DNA of 64,000 bases from Dyadobacter sp. UC 10 (GTDB lineage: Bacteria > Bacteroidota > Bacteroidia > Cytophagales > Spirosomataceae), in assembly GCF_008369915.1 (NCBI RefSeq), contig NZ_VSRN01000001.1, positions 806,001-870,000 on the forward strand. The letters run 5' to 3'. Shown one piece after another: positions 26,882 through 35,227 of this stretch; the stretch's first letter is position 1; every line of letters begins with the position of its first letter. A model generated the notes under the pieces. It was given only the letters and a program-made list of their open reading frames with translations. It ran no database searches and was not told the origin of the DNA. The position numbers and the translations under genes were made by a program.

Positions 26882-28321
26882 ATGAAACTCCATAAACTAA
26901 CGCTCGCCTCCCTGATTTTTCTCTCAGCCGGCTGCACCGATTTCCTTGATCTTTCCCCCCGGGATACTGCCAACGTTGGCAATTTTTACAGAAATGCGGC
27001 CGATATGCAGGCGGCGGTCGACGCAGCTTATGGCATGCTGGCCTCTCCGGGAGAATACAGCTACGCCTATTATAACGTTTCCGAAGTTCGCTCCGACAAT
27101 ACTTTTAACTGGGAAGGCGGCGGAAACCTGCCGGACGCTGAGCTGGACCAGTTCAAAATGTCGTCTACCAATGAAATCATCCGCTTAATGTGGATTGACA
27201 CGTATCGCGGAATCCTGGCCTGTAACACGGTTTTGGAGCATATCGGCGGTGCGGACATGGACGATGCGCTGCGCCAGCGGTTTATTGCTGAGGCCAGGTT
27301 TTTGCGTGCATTGAAGTACTTTAACCTGGTCCGCACATTCGGCGACGTACCGCTGGTTTTGAAAGAAACCAAGTCTGTGGACGACGGTTACAGTCAGGTG
27401 CGTGTGGCGCAATCCGAAGTGTATGCACAGATCATCGCCGACCTGACCGACGCAGCTTCTACATTGCCCGTTTCCTATTCCGGCAAAGACATCGGTCGCG
27501 CCACAAAAGGATCTGCCAAAGCATTGCTGGGCAAAGTATACCTGACGAACCGCGATTTTGCCAAAGCAAAAGATGTCCTTAAAGAAGTAATCGATCAGGG
27601 CAACTACAAGCTGCTTGCGGACTACTCAGCATTGTGGCCGGCAGCGAATGCCAACAATGAAGAATCGATTTTTGAGGTTCAGTTTAAAAAAGGCGGCACA
27701 GGCACAGGAAGCAGTTTTTACAATAACTTTTCTCCGAGAAACTCGGGTAGCTCGGTCATTCAGATCGGATTTGCGGGCGGCAGAAACATTCCTACCGCAG
27801 ACCTGATTGCTGCTTACGAAGCTGGCGACGCACGCAAGGCAGCCTCGCTTTCAGAAGGTTACACGGATAACGTAACCGGAAAATATGTCGCCGACCCGTA
27901 CACATTGAAATACCGCGACACGCCATTTGCGGAGGGCGACGCGGATAATAACTGGATGGTTTTGCGCTATGCCGACGTGCTATTGATGTACGCCGAGGCG
28001 GTCAACGAAACTACCGGCCCGAACGCGGAAGCTTTTGATGCGGTCAACGCCGTGAGAAAACGTGCGAAACTGGCGGTATTGCCTGCGGGTTTGTCCAAAG
28101 CAGCATTCGCGCTGGCGATCGAGCACGAGCGGCAGGTGGAACTGGCTTTTGAAGGTCACCGCTGGTTTGATCTTGTACGGACCGGTCGTGAAGTGGCGGT
28201 GATGAATGCGCATTTCAAAGCGCCGGTGGTAGCCGATTTCAATGCCGTTTTCCCGATCCCGCAAACGCAGATCGATGTAAATCCGGCGGGGATCAAGCAA
28301 AATCCCGGTTATACTTTTTGA
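26882..28321 (+). CDS. SusD/RagB-family outer-membrane lipoprotein
   Basis: 479 aa. Lipoprotein signal (IFLSAGC), then FLDLSPRDTANVGNFYRNAA, the classic SusD start. Helical repeats include AEARFLRALKYFNLVRTFGD. The C-terminal signature is NWMVLRYADVLLMYAEAVNE followed by HERQVELAFEGHRWFDLVRT, ending KQNPGYTF. It is 20 bp downstream of SusC. Confidence 0.96.
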   Translation: MKLHKLTLASLIFLSAGCTDFLDLSPRDTANVGNFYRNAADMQAAVDAAYGMLASPGEYSYAYYNVSEVRSDNTFNWEGGGNLPDAELDQFKMSSTNEIIRLMWIDTYRGILACNTVLEHIGGADMDDALRQRFIAEARFLRALKYFNLVRTFGDVPLVLKETKSVDDGYSQVRVAQSEVYAQIIADLTDAASTLPVSYSGKDIGRATKGSAKALLGKVYLTNRDFAKAKDVLKEVIDQGNYKLLADYSALWPAANANNEESIFEVQFKKGGTGTGSSFYNNFSPRNSGSSVIQIGFAGGRNIPTADLIAAYEAGDARKAASLSEGYTDNVTGKYVADPYTLKYRDTPFAEGDADNNWMVLRYADVLLMYAEAVNETTGPNAEAFDAVNAVRKRAKLAVLPAGLSKAAFALAIEHERQVELAFEGHRWFDLVRTGREVAVMNAHFKAPVVADFNAVFPIPQTQIDVNPAGIKQNPGYTF

Positions 28322-28343
28322 TCAATACAAATCAGCGATTTTT

Positions 28344-29750
28344 ATGAAGGGGGATATTTTAAAGCGAGTTTGGGGTCAGGGTGGTTCTGGGTGGTTCGAG
28401 GTAGTTCGTCCTGAGCGCAGACGAAGGGTTATCACCTTGAACACGTCGAAGGGGGTTCGGTATTGTTCGGAATGGTTCGGGATTGTATCTTTTGCCACTC
28501 TGAGCTTGTCGAAGGGGGTGTTATTTTTTGTCTTGCTGGTTGCTTTTGTTGGTGGGTTTTCTTCTGTTAATGCAGGGGAAGCGTGGTCAGCGGATACGGT
28601 TATCGCTCCGAAGATATTCGTGAATACGGGTTTTGAAAATGCTTCGCCGATGAACTGGGAGATTGACGCGCAAGGTCGCGTGATCGGCAGCCTGGTTTAC
28701 GATCACGAACGTTTTTCGCAAAACCGTGCGAATAACCACTGGCATTTTAAGGTAGAGGCACCGACTGGTACGGAGGTGACTGTGATTTTGCAAAACTTCG
28801 ATAATATCTGGAACAACATCCACGCGAGTCCGATCTCGAAGCAGTCGCCTTTTGTTTTTTCTTTTGATAATAAAACCTGGGAAACGCAGCTTGGAGAATT
28901 CCTGCGGGATAACCGTTTGCAGATCAAGCTCAAAATGAACGGCCCAAGCGTATATATTGCCAGCATTGAACCTTACCGGATCAGCGATCTGGACAGGTTT
29001 TTAGCCAAAATCAAAAACAACAAGCTGGTCAATATCACGCAGATCGGGCAGACTTCGGAGGGCCGCTCGCTCGAAATTGTGCGGATCGGAAATGAAAAAG
29101 CGCCTAAAAGATTATTCCTCCGGGGACGCGCACATGCATTTGAGGCAGGCGGTAACTGGACGCTGGAAGGTTTTGTAAACCGGCTTTTGCAAAATGACGA
29201 AGCATCGAAAAGGTGGTTCAAAAGATATTGTGTGTACATTTTGCCGATGACCAATAAAGATGGCGTCGCGCGGGGAAAAACGCGTTTCAATGCAAATGGC
29301 TACGATCTCAACCGTAAATGGGACAAGGCAGCCGACTCGCTGATCGCGCCGGAGAATTTTTATCTGGAAAAATGGCTGCGGAAGATGATCAATGAAAAGA
29401 AAAAGCCCGACCTGGCGCTCGATGTACATAATGACAACGGCGGTAACCTGCATTTGAGTCGCCCCGATGGTGATATTACCACTTACCTGTCGAATATGGC
29501 CAAACTGGACTCGCTTTTGAGAAAACATACCTGGTACACCGAAGGCTCCACCAAACCCGGTTTCCGAAATCCAGGCACACTGGGCGAAGGTTTTATGGAA
29601 CGCTTCGGTATTGAAGCGGCTGTGTATGAGCTCAATTACGAATGGGTGGAAGGTTTGAAAAAAGCACCGCTGGCGAAGGATTGGCTGCTGTTGGGAAGTC
29701 AGTTACCCAATGTTTTTTATGACTATTTTGAAGAAAAGACAGGCAAATGA
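28344..29750 (+). CDS. Secreted M14-type zinc carboxypeptidase
   Basis: 468 aa from the first ATG, but codons ~22-58 are made of intergenic-type repeats, so a start near the GTG at 28518 (VLFFVLLVAFVGGFSSVNA, a signal peptide) is quite possible, giving ~410 aa. The M14 residues are visible: RAHAFEAG supplies the His-x-x-Glu zinc pair, LALDVHNDN the third ligand, NANGYDLNRKW the substrate-binding Asn/Arg, and AAVYELNYEW the catalytic Glu. A ~130-residue N-terminal beta domain precedes it, as in the cytosolic-carboxypeptidase-like subfamily. The stop overlaps the next ATG by 4 bp. Confidence 0.85.
   Translation: MKGDILKRVWGQGGSGWFEVVRPERRRRVITLNTSKGVRYCSEWFGIVSFATLSLSKGVLFFVLLVAFVGGFSSVNAGEAWSADTVIAPKIFVNTGFENASPMNWEIDAQGRVIGSLVYDHERFSQNRANNHWHFKVEAPTGTEVTVILQNFDNIWNNIHASPISKQSPFVFSFDNKTWETQLGEFLRDNRLQIKLKMNGPSVYIASIEPYRISDLDRFLAKIKNNKLVNITQIGQTSEGRSLEIVRIGNEKAPKRLFLRGRAHAFEAGGNWTLEGFVNRLLQNDEASKRWFKRYCVYILPMTNKDGVARGKTRFNANGYDLNRKWDKAADSLIAPENFYLEKWLRKMINEKKKPDLALDVHNDNGGNLHLSRPDGDITTYLSNMAKLDSLLRKHTWYTEGSTKPGFRNPGTLGEGFMERFGIEAAVYELNYEWVEGLKKAPLAKDWLLLGSQLPNVFYDYFEEKTGK
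28408..28516 (+). repeat. Three short REP-like repeats
   Basis: Three 21-bp copies of a related unit ending in CGAAGGG: 28408-28428, 28433-28453 and 28496-28516 (the last contains TCTGAGCTTGTCGAAGG). The same kind of unit is a common dispersed intergenic repeat in many bacterial genomes. Here all three are in frame with the M14 gene (translating as VRPERRRR, TLNTSKG and TLSLSKG), which suggests they lie in its true 5' untranslated region. Confidence 0.65.
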
Positions 29751-31294
29751 AATGGATTCCGGTGAGTTTGCTGTTTGGTATTATCTGCTTTTCACTGGCA
29801 GGTTACAGATCATTTGACGACAAAAGCCCTGCCAACGGGCTTCCCGGCGACCGGCTTCCCGTCGACCGGCGTCCGGGCGAAAGTGAAAATTACGAATTGG
29901 ATTCTACGGCTTTAAAACTTGAAACCGTAGCTTCCAATCTCAATGCAGTCTGGGATATGGCGTGGGGACCAGACAACTGGATCTGGTTCACCGATCAGGA
30001 CGGAAAAGTGAGCAGACTCAATCCAGAGACCGGGCAGATCGTCGATATTTTGCAGATCAAGGATTATTACAGAAAGCGACTGGGGCTCGCAAGTATCGTA
30101 CTGCATCCCGACTGGAAACAGTTTCCGCATGTTTTTATCAATTACAGCCACATTCAAAAGGACTCTGTGATTGTCTCCAAATTGGTGCGATACACTTACA
30201 ATGGCAAAACGCTTGTTGAACCGAAATTGCTTCACCAGATTCCGGGTTACCTGGGGCATAACGGTTCGAGGTTGGTGGTCAGCAAAGACCGGAAAATCCT
30301 GTGGGCAACCGGCGATCTGAAACAGAAAGAAACCATTCAGAATCCGGCATTCGCAAATGGAAAAGTGCTGCGACTGAACCTCGACGGCAGCGTTCCAAAG
30401 GATAACCCCTACCCCGGCAGCGCCACCTGGTCGATGGGCTTTCGCGTGCCGCAAGGTTTGACCTACACCTCAAACGGAAACCTTTTCATCGCTGAACACG
30501 GCGACGCAACCGACGATGAAGTGAACTTGGTGTTGAAGAAAAAAAGCTACGGCTGGCCCCGGATCGCCGGATTTCGCGATCAGCCGGAAGAGCAAAAACT
30601 GGGTGCTGACTCGGCAATTTCTCCCGTCAAAGCCTGGACGCCAACGATCGCGCCGGCAGGCATGACGTATTTTAAAGGTAATATCCCGGAATGGAACAAT
30701 GCAGTGTTGCTGACGACCTTGAAAGACCAGAGTCTGCGTGTTTTGCATTTGGATGAAAATCAGGAAAAGGTAATCGGCGAGGAAATTGTTTTCAGCAAAA
30801 AATACGGTCGCCTGCGCGACGTTTGCGTGTCACCTTCCGGGGATATTTATATTTCTACCAGTAACCGTGACTGGAACCCGCCTGCTGATTTTCCGATCAA
30901 AACCGACGACCGCATTATTCGGATCAGTCGCGCAGGCATTATTCCGAAATCCGCCCGAACCGTCAAAAAAACGGCAGAAACAGAAACTGGCGACGCGGCC
31001 ACGCTGTACACCAGTTTCTGTGAATCCTGCCACAAGGCCGACGGACAAGGCGTGCCGGGATCATTTCCTTCGCTCGTAACCTCGAAGCGGGTTACAGGCG
31101 ACAAAGCGGAATTGTTACATTTCATAATGAAAGGCTCGCTGGCCCCGACGGGTGAAGCAATGCCTGCATTCAGCTTCCTGACCGACGCTCAGCTCGCCGG
31201 AATAGGCAGCTATATCCGTCAAAGGTTCGGAAAATCGTCTTCGTATATCACAGAAACCGAGGTTGCAAATGTGAGGGAAACGATCACTAATTAA
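29747..31294 (+). CDS. Quinoprotein-type sugar dehydrogenase with C-terminal cytochrome c domain
   Basis: 515 aa. N-terminal signal sequence, then a soluble glucose/sorbosone dehydrogenase propeller (~50-400: VWDMAWGPDNWIWFTDQDGK, GHNGSRLVVSKDRKILWATG, EHGDATDDEVNLV, YGWPRIAG). A cytochrome c domain follows: CESCH haem-binding motif near residue 425 and a likely Met ligand in GEAMPAF. The protein should oxidise a sugar or alcohol in the periplasm and pass electrons to its own haem. It overlaps the M14 gene at ATGA, so it is translationally coupled. Its end overlaps the convergent arr-like gene by 8 bp. Confidence 0.88.
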   Translation: MKWIPVSLLFGIICFSLAGYRSFDDKSPANGLPGDRLPVDRRPGESENYELDSTALKLETVASNLNAVWDMAWGPDNWIWFTDQDGKVSRLNPETGQIVDILQIKDYYRKRLGLASIVLHPDWKQFPHVFINYSHIQKDSVIVSKLVRYTYNGKTLVEPKLLHQIPGYLGHNGSRLVVSKDRKILWATGDLKQKETIQNPAFANGKVLRLNLDGSVPKDNPYPGSATWSMGFRVPQGLTYTSNGNLFIAEHGDATDDEVNLVLKKKSYGWPRIAGFRDQPEEQKLGADSAISPVKAWTPTIAPAGMTYFKGNIPEWNNAVLLTTLKDQSLRVLHLDENQEKVIGEEIVFSKKYGRLRDVCVSPSGDIYISTSNRDWNPPADFPIKTDDRIIRISRAGIIPKSARTVKKTAETETGDAATLYTSFCESCHKADGQGVPGSFPSLVTSKRVTGDKAELLHFIMKGSLAPTGEAMPAFSFLTDAQLAGIGSYIRQRFGKSSSYITETEVANVRETITN

Positions 31295-32030
31295 TTATTT
31301 CGCCTTTATTGTTCTCCAATTTGTCACGAAACTTTTGAAGTTCTTCGGGAGTTTGCCGAACCCAATCTGTTACCTCTCCAACGATTTTCAATGGAGCTTC
31401 GGAGCGATAGGAACGGGTCGGATTACCGGGAAATTTTTTATCTGTAAGATTGGGGTCATTTTCATAAATCCCTGTGGGTTCGACGATATACACGCGCTCC
31501 TTTCCATTACCTTTTGCCAATGCAGCGGCAAGCCCGGCTCCATTAACCAGCGCAGTGAAATAGATATGGTTCATTTTTAGCTCAGATTTATAATTAGAAT
31601 TGCCGCCTGCCATCAGCAAATCGCCAACCTGTAAATCTGCTCTTGTGCCATGATAAAAAGGGCCTTTATCGGAAGGGTTATTCTTAAAAGAAATCGCCAG
31701 TTCAGCATGCTCTTTTGCTTTGTTATGGTCATTTAATTCTTCGTAACATTTGGCAATGTTCAAATAGAGCGCAGGAAAAGCGCTTTTAACGGAATCATCC
31801 TTGATTTTTAAGGCAAACTGTAAAGTTGTTTCCAGCCATTTTAATTTGTCGGCAACAGCTTTTTGCTGCTGGGCAATGTAGTATGCTGCAAGAAATTTCT
31901 CAAAATCATTTGTCGCCTCGTTCCAGCCCTGCCGAAATAATTTTTCCGCTTCTTCAGGCCTGCCTTTTTCCGCCATGCCCATACCTTGAAGACAAAGTTT
32001 TACGATGTTGTTGAAGGGGGAGAATTCCAT
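31287..32030 (-). CDS. arr: Rifamycin ADP-ribosyltransferase (Arr) with an N-terminal TPR-like extension
   Basis: 247 aa. Residues 122-247 match Arr along its whole length: FYHGTRADLQVGDLL, MNHIYFT, VYIVEPTGIYENDPN, and TDKKFPGNPTRSYR followed by VGEVTDWV. Arr transfers ADP-ribose from NAD+ to rifamycins; the conserved His of YHGT, Tyr of HIYFT and Asp of TDK are present. Stand-alone Arr is ~140 aa, so the first ~118 residues are extra: they are helical with TPR-like periodicity (GRPEEAEKLFRQGWNEATND, LYLNIAKCYEELNDHNKAKE). The extension may bind a partner or merely stabilise the enzyme. Substrate in this organism not shown. Confidence 0.9.
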   Translation of the reverse strand: MEFSPFNNIVKLCLQGMGMAEKGRPEEAEKLFRQGWNEATNDFEKFLAAYYIAQQQKAVADKLKWLETTLQFALKIKDDSVKSAFPALYLNIAKCYEELNDHNKAKEHAELAISFKNNPSDKGPFYHGTRADLQVGDLLMAGGNSNYKSELKMNHIYFTALVNGAGLAAALAKGNGKERVYIVEPTGIYENDPNLTDKKFPGNPTRSYRSEAPLKIVGEVTDWVRQTPEELQKFRDKLENNKGEIIN

Positions 32031-32238
32031 TTTCTGATTATCTTTTTTAGTTTAAGTTCAATTCACATGGACTGTTCGCGTCGCTTTACAATGAAAGCGT
32101 CATGAGTTTCACAGTCAACCACAAATGCTTTTATTAAACCAACATAGTGTCGCTTTCTACCAGCATAACTGTCGCAATCACACAGCGATAATTACAGTTT
32201 AGTAAGCGAATTTTGTAATTCAACCAACGGACAGGATC

Positions 32239-33177
32239 ATGAAACGATACATTTTGAGCGGCTTAACTGTTTTGGCGGTTTTATTGGGAGCCATTTCATG
32301 CGAACAGAAAACCAGAGAACATAACGATACAAACATGAACAAAACCGATTCGACCGCCAGCCAGCAGATAAAGCCAGGTGAAAGTGGATACGCCGATGTG
32401 AACGGACTTAAAATGTACTATGAGGTCTATGGAGAGGGTAAACCGCTGGTATTGGTACACGGTTCTTTTATGACCATTCCGATGAACTGGTCACAAATTA
32501 TCCCGATGCTGGCCAGGGACCGGAAAGTGATCGTGGCAGAGATGCAGGCACACGGACGGACGAAAGATATTCCCCGTGCTTTTACGTACGAGAATATGGC
32601 CGACGATGTATCCGGATTGATAACACATTTAAAGCTGGATAGTGTCGACGTACTGGGTTACAGCATGGGCGCTGCGGTCAGTTTTCAGATGACCATCCGG
32701 CACCCCGAGCAAGTGAGGCGACTTGTTATTTTATCGGGTGTCTATAAAAATGACGGCTGGTGGCCCGAGGTTGAAAAAAGCTTTAAAACCATGAATGCGG
32801 ATATGTTCAAGGGCAGCCCCATTCAGCAACAATACGATAGCCTCGGAAATGATCCGGCCAAATTTGACGACTTCATCGATAAAGTGATCAGTATTGACCG
32901 GAAGCCTTATGATTGGTCGAAGGAAGTCAAAAATATAAAAGCTCCCATCTTGATGGTGATAGGCGATGCCGATGGCGTACGTTACGAACATGCGCTGGAA
33001 TTGTTTCGGGCGAAAGGCGGCGGGAAAATGGGTGATATCAATGGATTGCCCAAATCGCGGCTCGCCATTTTGCCAGGTACCACGCATATTGGTATGATTT
33101 CCCAGACTGACATACTGATTCCCATGGTTAAAAACTTCCTGGATTCTGACCTGAATACAGCTCCGCCGACGTTCTAG
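32239..33177 (+). CDS. Alpha/beta hydrolase lipoprotein
   Basis: 312 aa. Lipoprotein signal (LLGAISC, Cys21), Asn/Thr/Ser-rich linker, then an alpha/beta hydrolase fold: LVLVHGSFM (oxyanion region), GYSMGAAVSFQ (nucleophile elbow, G-Y-S-M-G), ILMVIGDADGV (acid) and LPGTTHIGM (His). Substrate unknown. It is divergent from the arr-like gene across 208 bp and has no obvious operon partner. Confidence 0.87.
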   Translation: MKRYILSGLTVLAVLLGAISCEQKTREHNDTNMNKTDSTASQQIKPGESGYADVNGLKMYYEVYGEGKPLVLVHGSFMTIPMNWSQIIPMLARDRKVIVAEMQAHGRTKDIPRAFTYENMADDVSGLITHLKLDSVDVLGYSMGAAVSFQMTIRHPEQVRRLVILSGVYKNDGWWPEVEKSFKTMNADMFKGSPIQQQYDSLGNDPAKFDDFIDKVISIDRKPYDWSKEVKNIKAPILMVIGDADGVRYEHALELFRAKGGGKMGDINGLPKSRLAILPGTTHIGMISQTDILIPMVKNFLDSDLNTAPPTF

Positions 33178-33285
33178 TATTTGGCTAAGCACAACGCATG
33201 CTAAATCAATGATTTACTTTGTTTTATGGTTTGTTTTACCTTGATTTGACAAACAAGTTCACCTTTGCTGTCAAATTAGCTGTAT

Positions 33286-35196
33286 ATGCGTAAAACACTA
33301 CTGGTCTCAAAAGAAAACAAAGTACTATTTTCCACGCATCGACTTCTTTCTTTAGCGCTGCTATGTATGACGTTCCTGACGGCAACCACCGTCTACGCAC
33401 AGCAACCCTTCATCACCACCTGGAAAACCGACAACCCTGGCACCTCAAACAGTACCTCCATCACCATTCCGACAACAGACGTTGGCTACAATTACGAGGT
33501 GGATTGGAACAATGACGGCATTTATGATCAGGCGGGCATCACTGGCGATGTCACTCATGATTTTGGAGTAGCCGGTAATTACACCATTCGGATCCGGGGG
33601 GCCTTCCCTCAAATATATTTCCAGGGTTTTGGAGACAGAAGAAAGCTGCTTGATGTCGGGCAATGGGGAGACATAGCCTGGGCCTCGATGCAGGAAGCTT
33701 TTTCGGGTTGCTCTAATTTAAATATCAGCGCGACCGACGTGCCCGACCTGTCGGGGGTGACTATTATGACAGCGATGTTTCAGGGATGCACTAGTCTGAA
33801 TAGCCCGGCTAACATAGGCGATTGGAATACTTCGAATGTGCAATATATGAGCGCATTGTTCAGCCAAGCCACCGCTTTCAACCAACCCATTGGTAATTGG
33901 AATACAGCCAACGTGCTTAGCATGATCTCAACTTTTTCACTAGCCGAAGCCTTCAACCAGCCTATCGGTAGTTGGAATACCGCGAACGTGACCAACATGA
34001 GAGGCATGTTTTTAGGTGCAGCTGCATTCAACCAGCCTATCGGTAATTGGAATACCGCGAATGTGACTGATATGAGCTCTATGTTTTTTGGTGCAACCGT
34101 TTTCAACCAGCCCATCGGCAACTGGAACACTGGCAAAGTGACAGCTATGAGCGATATGTTTTACGAAGCTGCGGCCTTCAACCAGCCCATCGGTAACTGG
34201 AACACCGCCAGCGTGAATGAAATCGCAACTATGTTTTACGGTGCTACGGCGTTTAATCAGCCCATCGGTAGCTGGAATACCGCCAACGCGACCAACATGA
34301 GCGGTATGTTCTTAGGTGCCACTGCCTTTAACCAGCCGATCGGGAGCTGGAATACTGCCAATGTGGTACTGATGAGCTACATGTTCGACGGTGCCACTGC
34401 CTTTAACCAATCCCTTGGTAACTGGCCACTAGCCTCCAATGTAGCTTTGGACAATATGCTGACCAATTCCGGCATCGATTGCGAGCATTACAGTTCAACG
34501 TTGATCGGCTGGAACAATAACCCGGCCACGCCCAATAATCTCTCCCTCGGCGCAACCGGCAGGCTATATGGGACCAATGCCGTGGCAGCCCACACCAACC
34601 TTGACGTCACGAAGGGCTGGACATTCACCGGGGATGCCGCGTCAGGTGGAGATTGCTCGGCCTTGCCGGTAACGTTGATCTCATTCACCGGCAAATCGCA
34701 GGAGAATGGCGTGTTGCTTACCTGGGAAACTGCCTCTGAAACAAGTAATGCAGGTTTCGAAATTGAGAAGAGTGCCGATGCGAGGACCTTTGATAAAATT
34801 GGTTTTGTTGATGGAGCCGGAGATACGAAACTTCGAAAGACATATCATTTCAAGGATATAAATCCATTACCGACTACCTACTACCGCCTCAAACAGCTGG
34901 ACTATGCAGCGGACGGTTCCGACGGCAAGTTTGAATATTCAAGAATTATTTCGGTAAAACAATCAGAGGAACAAATTGTGGTTTATCCCAACCCAACCAA
35001 CAGTGTTTTACATTTAAAAGGTTTGACCAAAGATCAGAAACTGGTTTTGAGGAATGCCGAGGGTGAAGTGGTACACAAACAACAATGGTCATCCGGCAAT
35101 GTATTAGAAGTAGGTCATCTGCCCGATGGAATGTATTTGCTGTCGGTTGGTAGTGAGACAAAAAAGGTAATTGTGCAAAAGGAAATCCGCAATTAA
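33286..35196 (+). CDS. T9SS-exported surface protein with DUF285 repeats
   Basis: 636 aa. Signal peptide ending AYAQQ; a head module (FITTWKTDNPGTSNSTSITI, VDWNNDGIYDQAGITGDVTH) resembling a PKD-like fold; then a ladder of ~25-residue DUF285/BspA-like units, seven with FNQPIG and a final FNQSLG (pattern FNQPIGNWNTANVTDMSSMF). A beta domain (LPVTLISFTGKSQENGVLLT) leads into a type IX secretion C-terminal domain (VVYPNPTNSVLHLKGL to GMYLLSVGSETKKVIVQ). Such proteins are carried across the outer membrane and attached to the surface. An adhesion role is inference. Confidence 0.88.
   Translation: MRKTLLVSKENKVLFSTHRLLSLALLCMTFLTATTVYAQQPFITTWKTDNPGTSNSTSITIPTTDVGYNYEVDWNNDGIYDQAGITGDVTHDFGVAGNYTIRIRGAFPQIYFQGFGDRRKLLDVGQWGDIAWASMQEAFSGCSNLNISATDVPDLSGVTIMTAMFQGCTSLNSPANIGDWNTSNVQYMSALFSQATAFNQPIGNWNTANVLSMISTFSLAEAFNQPIGSWNTANVTNMRGMFLGAAAFNQPIGNWNTANVTDMSSMFFGATVFNQPIGNWNTGKVTAMSDMFYEAAAFNQPIGNWNTASVNEIATMFYGATAFNQPIGSWNTANATNMSGMFLGATAFNQPIGSWNTANVVLMSYMFDGATAFNQSLGNWPLASNVALDNMLTNSGIDCEHYSSTLIGWNNNPATPNNLSLGATGRLYGTNAVAAHTNLDVTKGWTFTGDAASGGDCSALPVTLISFTGKSQENGVLLTWETASETSNAGFEIEKSADARTFDKIGFVDGAGDTKLRKTYHFKDINPLPTTYYRLKQLDYAADGSDGKFEYSRIISVKQSEEQIVVYPNPTNSVLHLKGLTKDQKLVLRNAEGEVVHKQQWSSGNVLEVGHLPDGMYLLSVGSETKKVIVQKEIRN
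34507..34745 (+). repeat. 239-bp direct repeat, copy 1
   Basis: By eye identical, base for base, to 37331-37569 in the downstream paralogue. A second identical block of 72 bp lies just upstream (34401-34472 versus 37225-37296). The flanking parts of the two genes differ clearly, so this region was recently homogenised or duplicated. Confidence 0.9.
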
Positions 35197-35227
35197 TATC
35201 TCACTCTGTTTTCAAATTAATTTACAT

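Noticed and set aside
33880..34400. Regularly spaced DNA repeats suggesting a CRISPR array
   Set aside because: The ~75-bp periodicity encodes the 25-residue DUF285 units; the repeats are degenerate, in frame and lack unique spacers.
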